Source: Chara braunii
Lineage: Eukaryota; Streptophyta; Charophyceae; Charales; Characeae
DNA length: 35,949 nt
Assembly: GCA_003427395.1 (NCBI GenBank)
Contig: BFEA01000014.1
Span: forward strand, 1,998,845 to 2,034,793
Direction: 5' to 3'
Shown here: positions 28,366-35,949 of the stretch, piece by piece
How the letters are laid out: each line of letters opens with the position of its first letter
How positions within the stretch are numbered: the first letter of the stretch is position 1
The notes under the pieces: generated by a model
The model's database searches: none
What the model was told of the DNA's origin: nothing
Seen by the model: the letters and a program-made list of their open reading frames with translations, nothing else
Made by a program: the position numbers and the translations under genes

Positions 28366-28509
28366 GGTCCCTGTAGGCCTGACAGGGCCGCGGGCAGAGT
28401 GGAAACACCGTTGGCTTCCCTTCCTGACCACAAGTCTCGCCCTGTGGGATCTGCCAAAATGGTTCGCGGATGCTGGCGGCGGAAACTGCCAGCCTGTGGG
28501 GTCCTAGCC

Positions 28510-29040
28510 TTCATGTGGGTGGTGAATACACAAAGCCATTGAGGTTCCCGTCTCCTACGTCAAGCATTAAACAGAGAGTTGCGTATACTAAGGAGAATTT
28601 CGCTCGAGTTTGTTTTCTTTTTTTTTCTTTTTTTTTTTCTTTTTTTTAAAAAAAACGGGCCCAGTGCCCAAGGCTGATATTACCAATGAAAACTGCTTAG
28701 GCCGGGGTCCTCACAGTCTACCCGGAGTGGACGAAACAAATTTGTTGAGAACCAGGCCCAGCGGCCCTCATATGTTGATGAAATGATCCTAATGGCAATG
28801 CTAATGATATTGATGATAATGATGATGCTAATTCATGCTCATGTGCATTGTAACAGGCTACTTATAGAGCTATTCTGGCTTCCTAAACCTAAAGTAACAC
28901 TTCCCTTCCTTATACCAGGGCATACTTACTCCGGGACAAAGCCAACCAAACCAAAATCCCCCATAGCTGATCTCTTCTCGCCACTAAGCAGCCCCCCCCC
29001 AGTTTACCACTGGTTTACATTCCTCCCTTGGCAAACCCCA
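28510..29040. other. No gene seen; low-complexity spacer
   Basis: T/TC-rich tract at 28611-28650, then ATGAT-rich sequence at 28783-28835. A 168-codon ORF from 28783 begins in that repeat with a Met/Ile run and shows no domain. Confidence 0.5.
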
Positions 29041-29580
29041 GATCTCTCACAAGACCTCCCACTCCTGCAATTTGCAGGTTACAGGGCAAACGCCCCAGCT
29101 CCAGTCAGCGTCGTTCTGGCATCGGTGATCCAGGGGCACAGAACAGAACAACTCTGCGGATATCAGTCCGGGTTCGACCTTCTCTACCCCGGATATGAGC
29201 GAGGACTAAATGTCACCAAGGATCCCAAAAACCAAAAAAGCCCATTCAAAAGATTGTGTCTACAAGCCTCCCAACCACTAAACAGATAGGTGAGGCCCAT
29301 TCACTCCACCTACAATCGCCGCCAGCATGGCTGTTTTCAGCGCGAACCAAAGCTCTGCCAGGCCTCTTGCTCCCATCAGGCTAGGTTACAGAGTTGCACC
29401 ACCTTGCTCCAGCTCCGGCCAGCGTTGCTTCCGTCACGACCCCCAATGACCACTGAGACTGCCCCCGCAAACAGCCCCCCAGATCTCTACGAGGCCTCAC
29501 GCCCCCACTAGGCTAGGTCACAGAATTGACACCTGGCTCCGGCTCCGGCCAGCGTTGCTCCAGCATCGGTCTTCAAGGGC
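29041..29580. repeat. Diverged tandem repeat, about 131-bp units
   Basis: Units near 29350 and 29481 share AGGCCTC, CCCA..AGGCTAGGT, ACAGARTTG, and CTCCGGCCAGCGTTGCT. A weaker copy lies at 29041-29150. C-rich strand bias continues to about 30010 without further recognisable features. Confidence 0.6.
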
Positions 29581-30029
29581 CACCGAATTCTCAGCCACCC
29601 TGCGCAGAATCGAGAGTGAAGTGCCAGATCACACCTATTCCAACAATTCACCTTGAGAGGCAGGCCAGATTAAAGAATGCTGACTAGATGTGCTAATTTG
29701 AGAATCACCCCTCCTTCCCTCTCCCCCTCCCCCTTCAGCCCTGTACTGCCCCCGCCGAGGTGCGTCTCCCACTCTCCCTCGGCCCCAGTACAAGACCGAT
29801 CCTCTACCCTACTGTTTCCCAAAGAGCTCGAAGTTCCCACCTAAAGCGTGCCCCCCCAACCCTTACCCATTTCTGCCTCCGCTGGGACAAACTGCACCTG
29901 CCCCAGAATAGTGCAACCCCCTGCTCCGCCCCTACCTTCTTTGAGACCTTCAACCCCCGCCTTGTGATGTCCCTGCAAGATAGGGCTCCCCCCATCCCCT
30001 CTTACCTGTAGATATGGACAGCCAACACC
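29581..30029. other. No gene seen; C-rich spacer
   Basis: C-rich on the plus strand (CCCCCTCCCCC near 29720). Short ORFs are proline-rich frame artefacts. Confidence 0.5.
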
Positions 30030-30480
30030 GCCATGAGGGACAACCGTCTAATGATAACGAATCGAAGGAAAATATTGATGATGATCAATGTGAGAAAAGT
30101 GGTAGTACAAACTGATGATGTGTTGATCGCAACAAAAGATGAGGATAATATCGGTGGTGATGATTGTAGTGATTATAGTGAGTGACTATAATGGGAATCG
30201 ATGATGACGAATCTAGGAACTGATGATGATAGTAATATGATAGTAATATGATAGTAATATGATGATGATAACAATAGAAATGATAGTGATCTAAGTGATG
30301 ATGATATCGAAGATGACAAAACTGAGAATGATGATGGTGATGATGGTGATGATGATGATGGAAGTGATGATGCTAATTATGATAGTACTCCTGATACCAA
30401 TGATAAGATGACGATATTGATGATGATGACGATAATGGTGATGACTATCCTGATGATAACGCGCAGCAGCCTGCACTACG
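30030..30480. repeat. Degenerate (GAT)n / GATGATA-rich region
   Basis: Long interrupted runs of GATGAT, ATGATAGTAAT and TGATGATGATG. Three copies of ATGATAGTAAT stand in tandem at about 30227-30262. ORFs here are Asp/Met/Ile or His/Ile low complexity and were not called. Confidence 0.85.
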
Positions 30481-31114
30481 CTGACACTAATGACCAGATG
30501 ATGAGGATGGTGGTGATAATACGGGGGGCAACCAGCGCGCATGATGTGGTTACAGTGACAAGTGTCGTGCAGCACCCCTACTCATTGCTTGGTACCGCTG
30601 CTTGTATGGCGTGAAGATGAAGACAATCCCAATCACCCCACTCCTTATCCCCCTCCACTCCTCCCAGTACTCTTCTCCCTCTTGCTGCTAGCCGACCACC
30701 TCCACCAAATTAAGCAAGACGAAGAGCGCAGATGATTCCTCCCGAAGCGCGACCCCGTAAAAAGCCACACCCCGCCTCACACGTCACGCTAACCCGCAGC
30801 ATCACTGTGAGGGGCACAAGACAGCGAGATGGCGCTACTAACGCTTTCAAATGTCAGGAGATGGAGAGCAGGGATGTCCGCCCATCGCCACAGTGCCTAA
30901 CATGCATATCTACGCGCCGTCACACAACACCACACAGCAGCACTGCCTACGCACCGCGATGCCCAAAGTCGCCATACGTCGCCGCGCAGCTACGCTTGTC
31001 ATAACCGCACCGCACCGCACCGCACCGCTTCTCCATCGCTCGTCGGCGAGATCGTGTCGACGGGGCGCAGCGCCCCCGGACGTGCTGCGCCCCTCCACAT
31101 TTGGGTACTACCTG
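30481..31114. other. No gene seen
   Basis: Includes a (CCGCA)n stretch of four units around 31005-31026. No gene signal. Confidence 0.5.
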
Positions 31115-31176
31115 CAGTCTTGCCCCGAACAAAACGCACCCCCATCTTGACTGTATCGGACTGGAAGATCCGCAGA
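31115..31176. mobile_element. Half copy of TA-flanked MITE subfamily B
   Basis: CAGTCTTGCCCCGAACAAAA and CGCACCCCCATCTTGACTGT follow the left half of 16176-16281. The right half is missing; unrelated sequence follows. Confidence 0.7.
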
Positions 31177-31375
31177 AAAAGTCATGTGCTGGATGATATG
31201 CCCTTAACTTCAGCACATCTGGCATTTTATTTATTTAAAAATATGGAAGAACGCAGATTGCGCCATTTCTTTCTGCGTTTTACTTTTGAGAAAATATGGA
31301 AAGAACTTTCAGCAGCATTTGTTTCTCTTTTCTTGCATTTGTTTTGAATTTTAAATTTACAATAACTGTGTCATA

Positions 31376-31421
31376 CCGTTGAGCTAGCTCAACTCAACGG
31401 TGTAAGTGGGACATGGCCCCC
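31376..31421. mobile_element. MITE half-copy with inner palindrome
   Basis: ACCGTTGAGCTAGCTCAACT then CAACGGT is a strong palindrome, followed by the terminus AGTGGGACATGGCCCC. It complements the opposite half at 22767. Confidence 0.5.
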
Positions 31422-32001
31422 AGAGCCTGAGAAAGTTATTGGGACAATTACCCAGTTTCGCCTTGAGCTGGAAACCGGGTCCAGCGCAAATGTCGTATCT
31501 TTTATGGAGCGGGTGTCTTTATGATGTCAGGTTCCCGCAGAGGACAGAGAGACACCCGGTTGCATAGGTACAAAACAAAGTTACAAAACCCATCAGGAGA
31601 AAAAAAAACAAAAATCCAAAAAAATGGATCATTCAGAGTTTTCTATGAGTCCGAACTTCAATGCACCTTGCTGAAAAAGTGTCCCACTGCATGAGCAGTG
31701 TTGTCTGCTGGAACGGGCCCCTTGCTCTTTTTTTTGGGAGGGGGCAAGTACGTTGGAGTCACACCCGGCGTTCAAATTAGGCAACAGTTCCTTCAGCAGT
31801 TCCTGAAATGGAGCAAAAAGGCGACCCTAAATCTGCCAAGCGCCACTGTAGGAGTCTGTGGGTTATGACTGGCGCAGTTTTAGGCCCCTCTAAGCTTGCA
31901 CATTTCGAAACTCACACCATGCCACCGGCGCCACTTCATCTTTTTTTGCCTCCGTCAAACTAAGTGGTACAGCCACAGTTTCCCCCTTTTTTTTCGCCAT
32001 A
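31422..32001. other. No gene seen
   Basis: A fragment of the GCTGGAAACCGGGTCCAGCG module lies at about 31468. Otherwise A- and T-run spacer. Confidence 0.5.
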
Positions 32002-32560
32002 AAGTCCAGGGTGTTGCAGAGGCCAGTTACTAGGCCCACGGTGATCACCGGGAGCAGGCAGACATGGCTGTCCTGAGAAGATGAGGCCACCTCCCATCCC
32101 AACCTCTTGTCAATACTCCTAGACTAAGTGCACCCCCCATCGCTACTCTCCTACCTCAGGTGACCAGCACTCAGGGCAAATACCCTACCAGCATAGAGGG
32201 GGGCAACTTGGACCGTACAGCAGTGACAGGCACCAAGGCTACCGTCTTCCCCCGAACATAACGCACCCTAAAAATGAACGTATACAAGCTACATTTCTGG
32301 CCAGATATAGCCAAAATAAGGGTGTGTTGTGTTCGGGGGAAGATGGTAGCCATGACCCAGCCCTGGTGGACGCGGAATCGAATGAGCCTTGTCATACGGG
32401 GACTTCAGAGTCAGGCTCAAGCAATCTCCCACTAGCGTCGCAGTCCTAATGAGAGGGTCTGCCAGATAAGAAGGCACAGACCCCAGGATGAGGCAAACTG
32501 GCGCCCACGGACACATCCTACCGTCCTTCCCCTGGCTTGCCCAAGGCTAGGAGGAACTCA
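32002..32560. repeat. Dispersed repeat R1, second copy
   Basis: Collinear with 13861-14310 in several blocks. It lacks the MITE found there at 13980 but carries its own MITE at 32242-32346, where the 13861 copy is uninterrupted. Each copy therefore serves as the other's empty site. Confidence 0.7.
32242..32346. mobile_element. 105-bp TA-flanked MITE, subfamily B
   Basis: CCGTCTTCCCCCGAACATAA and TTGTGTTCGGGGGAAGATGG with TA at 32240-32241 and 32347-32348. Inner CGCACCCTAAAAATGAACGT pairs loosely with the other arm. Close to 16176-16281 in inverted internal order. Confidence 0.9.
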
Positions 32561-33022
32561 GACTACCCGGAGCGACTTACATCCCTGCTCTACCTCTAGA
32601 GTCTAAGCCCATTGTTGATTGTTGAACCAGATCAAACAGTAACTCATGTCCTCTACTCGCTCACACACAGTCTAGCTGATTTGCGGTGGGGCACTGATGA
32701 TACTAGGCGTTTTGATAACGTGTGAAATGCCCAGGCCGGGGAGATCATTAGAACGCCCCATAACCAACAACAGCGAGCAACCCACGTGTTGCCCAGACCA
32801 AATTACAACACCCGTGGACTAACCATTGGGTGATGTGCAGGCAGTGTCTTACGATAGCGTACCTGCATCAGCCGAAGGGGTTATGCAAGTGTGACCATGC
32901 ATTGCATTACGTAAGCGCCTGCCGGTGTCTCTGCGCAGAGGTGCGGAGTTCTGAACCCGCAACCTCAGGCCATAATGCGCATTGCCAACCGGTGCCCTGG
33001 CCACGGGGCCCCTTTCTCGTGT
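32561..33022. other. No gene seen
   Basis: Mixed sequence. A tRNA-like stretch (around 32940-32990, TTCTGAACCCGCAACCTCAG) lacks a matching A box and was not called. Confidence 0.4.
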
Positions 33023-33545
33023 GTCTGCCAGTTGTAATGGCCCTGAAGATAGGGCCTTGCTCCACTGCGCAGAGGTGCGAAGTTGGTGTATCTTTCCATG
33101 TTCTAGGGGAAGATTCGTTCTCGTTTTGCACGTTTGGTGACTAGCGGAGCAAGGCCCTGCTTGCCAGTGTTTGCCAGTTGTAATTCAAAAGATAGCGCCT
33201 CCCTCCACTACTCACCTGTTCTAGAGGAACATTCATTCTCACTTTGCATATTTGGTGAGTAGCGGAGCGAGGCCCTGCTTACCCGTGTGTGCGAGTTGTC
33301 ATCCTGAAGCTAGGGCCCCACACCACTACTCTACTCACCACATGCACAAAGACGAAATGTATTGCGCTGTATGGGTCTAGCTTCGCTACTCTTCGCTATA
33401 AAACTCTGTACAATTTTGGGGGGCCTCGCTCCACTACTCTCCGCATGCACAATAGACAAAAAATACAACGGTGTATCTTCCCAGGTTCTAGCGGAAGATT
33501 CATTCTCATTTTGCAGATTTGGAGAGTGGTGTAGGGAGGCCCTTT
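33023..33545. mobile_element. Cluster of four GGGCCTCGCTCCACTA-family MITEs
   Basis: Copies lie at about 33051-33158, 33196-33278, 33311-33395 and 33421-33543. They share CCTYGCTCCACTAC ends, TTCTAGMGGAAGATTCATTC and TTTTGCAnATTTGG-GAGTAG. The linker GCCAGTTGTAATnnnGAAGATAGGGCC also repeats (33023, 33171, 33285), so the first copies arose by tandem duplication of element plus flank rather than by separate insertions. Confidence 0.75.
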
Positions 33546-33884
33546 GTATAGTTTCTCATCACTCAAGTCTACAAACCAAGGGCCTCACACCAGTGGTTAA
33601 GGGAGACCCCACTTTCAGCTTCTTGGTTATCGCCACACGGCAAATGGTCTCGATTTCCAGACTTTTGGAGGGGGCGTTCTCCAAACTTCGAGGTGCTGCT
33701 GTTTACGCCCTTACCCTACTACAGAAAAAAATAAAATTGATGGGCAGTTACTATCGTTCCCGTCAGACATGGCAGTTTTATTGCAGTCGACTGTGACTAT
33801 GCAAACGAACTTCGCTCGCCCACAAACTCAAGACCCATACTGTTACATCTTCGATTCACACGGGTCCTACCGGACCCGACTTAG
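33546..33884. other. No gene seen
   Basis: Ordinary spacer with one A run near 33725. No recognised feature. Confidence 0.5.
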
Positions 33885-34190
33885 GGCCGGAGGGACACAC
33901 CAGGGCCTAAAGGCCCGACCTTTTGGGGTTACAGGCCCTAAAGGCCTGATTTTGGACCATCACCCATCGGGTAGGCCCAAACGACACTTCGTTTAGGCCT
34001 GGCGGCGCTCTTGAAGCTGCCGCCCGCCGATTGAGGCTGAACCGTCCATCTCGACGGTCCAGGGTCTGGCCTGGCCTCGCAGCATTGAGGCCAGACCATT
34101 GCCTACCGGTATAAGTACCGGTATCCTGCCTCAGTTGAGGGATCGGCCTACCGGAACTCTACCGGCACGGCATGGTCAGTACCAGTGTAC
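33885..34190. repeat. Chain of short perfect hairpins
   Basis: Successive small palindromes: AGGGCCTAAAGGCCCGACC area, ACCGTCCATCTCGACGGT (about 34040), GGTCTGGCCT ... AGGCCAGACC (about 34068-34099) and TACCGGTATAAGTACCGGTA (about 34104-34123). This differs from random sequence, but no known class is recognised. Confidence 0.5.
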
Positions 34191-34205
34191 TGTTTTTATG
34201 CGCTA

Positions 34206-34310
34206 AACTTAGCGCAGGGGCTGAAGCAGGAGCGCAGCATAGCGCAGCTTAGCGCAGCAGCGAGCGGAGCAGCAGCGAGCGGAGCAGCAGCGAGCGGAGC
34301 AGCAGCGGGG
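34206..34310. repeat. AGCGCAG and 15-bp GCAGCAGCGAGCGGA repeats
   Basis: AGCGCAG occurs repeatedly at 34210-34257, followed by three tandem 15-bp units and a partial one. The frame encodes SAAASGA repeats; treated as a microsatellite-derived ORF. Confidence 0.8.
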
Positions 34311-34387
34311 CGACTGAGCCAGCACGGCGGCCATTGCCGCCTGAGGTACCGGGAGCTTGGAGGTTCTCTCCTCCTCTCCCTCGCCAG

Positions 34388-34461
34388 TCCCCTCTCTCTC
34401 TCTCTCTCTCTCTCCTCTTCTTCTCCTTCTTCTCCTTCTTCTTCTTCTTCTTCTTCTTCAG
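34388..34461. repeat. (CT)n then (CTT)n tract
   Basis: About 24 bp of CT followed by TTCTTCTCC and pure CTT repeats. Strong pyrimidine strand bias. Confidence 0.95.
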
Positions 34462-34990
34462 ATTGGAGACTATCCAGTTGGACAGAGATCAGAGTTGGAT
34501 TTCGGTGATACGAGACTGTGGTACTTACCTGATTGGAGACTTGGAGATTGTTGAGGTTGACACTCGGCTGCATCACAGTTGGACACCGGTTACATCTGGA
34601 CTCGGTTATCTCCGACATTGGTGACCTTTGGTCCTCGACACTTTGATCTTGTTATATGACATTTTGGACTACCATTTCGGAGACCTACCAGACTCTACCT
34701 TGTGACCTATCGGTGTGATCTACCTCCTACCTCCTTCGTCTCTCCTCCCACCTTTCATCTGTGTATGTGTGTACGGGATCTGGGTATCGTCTATGAATGA
34801 CCCAGACCCCACCATCTCATGATTGTATGTGTGTGGAGTGATGCCATGTAGGTCAGTCTATGTGAGTCAGTTCGTTATCAGACTTCCGCTCTATGCTCAT
34901 CCTATATTGGTTGATCTTTGGTTCTGCCCATACTCATTGAAGTATGTAACACATACACACCTCTCGGGACTGAACGAGGCCAGCGACATA
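34462..34990. other. No gene seen
   Basis: Contains repeated TTGGAGACT/GATTGGAGACT motifs between 34461 and 34550 and a (TGTG) patch near 34762. No coding evidence. Confidence 0.45.
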
Positions 34991-35111
34991 GGGCCTCGCT
35001 CCACTGCTCTCGACATGCACAAATGACAAAATCATGTCCGTGCATCCTTCCATTGTCACGCAGAAGATTCACTCTCGTTTTCGACATTTCTAGAGCAGAG
35101 GAGGTAGGCCC
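34991..35111. mobile_element. 121-bp MITE, GGGCCTCGCTCCACTA family
   Basis: Ends GGGCCTCGCTCCACTGCTCT and AGAGCAGAGGAGGTAGGCCC are imperfect inverted repeats. Inner blocks GACATGCACAAATGACAAAA and CAGAAGATTCACTCTCGTTT match the 33 kb copies. Confidence 0.75.
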
Positions 35112-35279
35112 ATACAATTCACGGCCTAGTACGGACAAAAGCTGGCACCGGTCAGCACCCGAAGATCCTGTCTGACGCGGCGTCGACTAACCGGAGATAC
35201 CACAAGCGAATACCATATAACCTAATTGGCTACAAGTAGAATAAGCAATAACCCTAGGCAGTTACGAAAAATTCAACGA

Positions 35280-35407
35280 TAAAAAATATATATATATATC
35301 GTCACAAACAGAACTGCCCGGTAAAACCGTAGGCAGAGAGAGAGAAGAGGACAACAAACGAGGGGCTGTGACAAACTGTTTCGTCGGAGTTTCACCGACT
35401 CATCAGG
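35280..35407 (-). repeat. Hammerhead-family repeat, inverted copy with core
   Basis: On the minus strand from 35407: core CTGATGA (35406-35400), stem II GTCGG/CCGAC with loop TGAAACT, core GAAA (35382-35379), CAGTTTGTCACAGCCCCTCG, the TTGTTGTCCTCTTCTC block, ACGGTTTTACCGGGCAGTTC, and GACGATATATATA. The core and stem II are identical to 22587-22614. (TA)n replaces the stem I strand upstream, and the GTC that precedes stem I at 22570 is absent, so this copy alone probably cannot cleave. ACA/TGT with a GTT loop followed by C could form a minimal stem III, but no stem I partner is visible. Confidence 0.8.
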
Positions 35408-35592
35408 TATATATATATACACGGTCACCAGCTTGTACGTACGAAGGTCCCCGGGCCGACCTCCGTACGTTCGGGCGTTCAGGGTCCTGTACAGGGTCCG
35501 AGCCCGATGATGTTCGGCCCTCGCCAAAAATTATTTCAGGGCCTAAAAATATATTTTTTTTTTCTGATTTTTTTTTTCTTCTGAGTTCTCTA

Positions 35593-35815
35593 TGATGTGA
35601 GATACATGCCTATAAATTTTGATGTCATTTGGCTCAGCCAAATGAGAATTAAAAATCGCCAAAGATGGCGATGTCAAAACGTGCACGCCCACGTTTTAGG
35701 GGGGGTTGTATTATGTTGAAGTACACATCTGCAAATTTTCAGGGCATTTAGCTATGCCAAAAGAAAGTGAAAAATCGCCAAAAATGGCCGTGTCGAAAAC
35801 GTGCTCGCGCACGCA
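35593..35815. repeat. 120-bp diverged direct duplication
   Basis: AAAAATCGCCAAARATGGCS, GTCRAAAACGTGC and CGCCCACG/CGCGCACG occur from 35651 and 35771. Upstream TACAYNTNTAAATTTT and CATTTRGCTNNGCCAAA match as well. The unit contains short palindromes (ATCGCCAAAGATGGCGAT). Confidence 0.8.
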
Positions 35816-35949
35816 CTAAATTTCATTCTCTTTTGCTTTTTTAGTTATTTTTATTATTAGTATTTGTTCTCCATATTTTATTTTCATTTCAAATTTGGTA
35901 AGGAATTTAGATGTGATGCTTAGGCAAGTCTTGTTTAATTTATTTTTCT

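Larger units (their letters stand above)
23159..28509 (+). mobile_element. Candidate PIF/Harbinger DNA transposon, about 5.35 kb
   Basis: GGACCCCACAGGCTGGCAG at 23164-23182 is perfectly inverted at 28486-28504. With GGCTR outside, the match is 24 bp with one mismatch, and weaker similarity (GCGGCCAG/GCCGCCAG) continues inward. Both halves of a HARBI1-type transposase lie inside on one strand. No 3-bp TWA target duplication could be fixed next to the ends, so the exact boundary is uncertain. Interior repeats, an adapter artefact and a candidate insertion complicate it. Confidence 0.65.

Noticed and set aside
28783-29289. 168-codon ORF starting with a Met/Ile run
   Set aside because: It starts in ATGAT low-complexity DNA and crosses a tandem repeat; no domain is visible.
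30291-30575. Histidine/isoleucine-rich ORF
   Set aside because: Pure translation of a (GAT)n-type microsatellite.
34196-34618. 140-codon minus-strand ORF with Glu and Ala runs
   Set aside because: Explained by (CTT)n and the 15-bp repeat; no coding signature.
35370-35407. Active minimal type I hammerhead on the minus strand
   Set aside because: A 3-bp stem III can be drawn, but no stem I partner exists because (TA)n replaces it; kept only as a core-bearing repeat copy.

Overview
The window looks like nuclear DNA from a large, repeat-rich streptophyte genome, most plausibly a charophyte green alga of the Chara type. This is inference. It rests on one intact gene of the plant DUF3537 (gustatory-receptor-like) family, a degenerate Arabidopsis-type telomere tract (CCCTAAA), plant-style LINE and PIF/Harbinger remnants, and low gene density. 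No rRNA, organelle DNA, bacterial operon or CRISPR array was seen.

Only two protein genes look real. At 11417-13003 (+) is an uninterrupted 528-codon ORF for a seven-helix DUF3537/GRL membrane protein. At 14678-15490 (-) is the 5' part of a Josephin-like cysteine protease fused to hydrophobic segments; it is cut off by an assembly artefact. A third, weaker minus-strand ORF (26564-27350) becomes one 195-codon frame once an artefactual duplication is collapsed.

Most of the rest is transposable-element debris. 1-11 kb holds MITEs, tRNA-like SINE heads, foldback elements and tandem repeats. 11.4-13.0 kb is the GRL gene. 13.3-17.8 kb holds a poly(T) retroposition, TA-flanked MITEs, the Josephin gene and a LINE 3' end. 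18.7-20.5 kb is a LINE endonuclease-reverse transcriptase pseudogene on the minus strand. 20.6-21.4 kb is a pyrimidine-rich minisatellite followed by interstitial telomeric repeats. 22.3-22.7 kb holds a repeat family carrying a complete hammerhead-ribozyme motif. 23.16-28.51 kb is a candidate 5.35-kb PIF/Harbinger element with terminal inverted repeats and a broken, split transposase. 28.5-35.9 kb holds low-complexity DNA, further MITEs and a second, inverted hammerhead-bearing repeat.

The window also contains four copies of the 38-bp Nextera mate-pair junction adapter (7358, 14362, 14639, 26855). These are library artefacts left in the assembly. They create false ORFs and duplicate two genomic segments, so contiguity at 14362-14676 and 26694-27053 should not be trusted.
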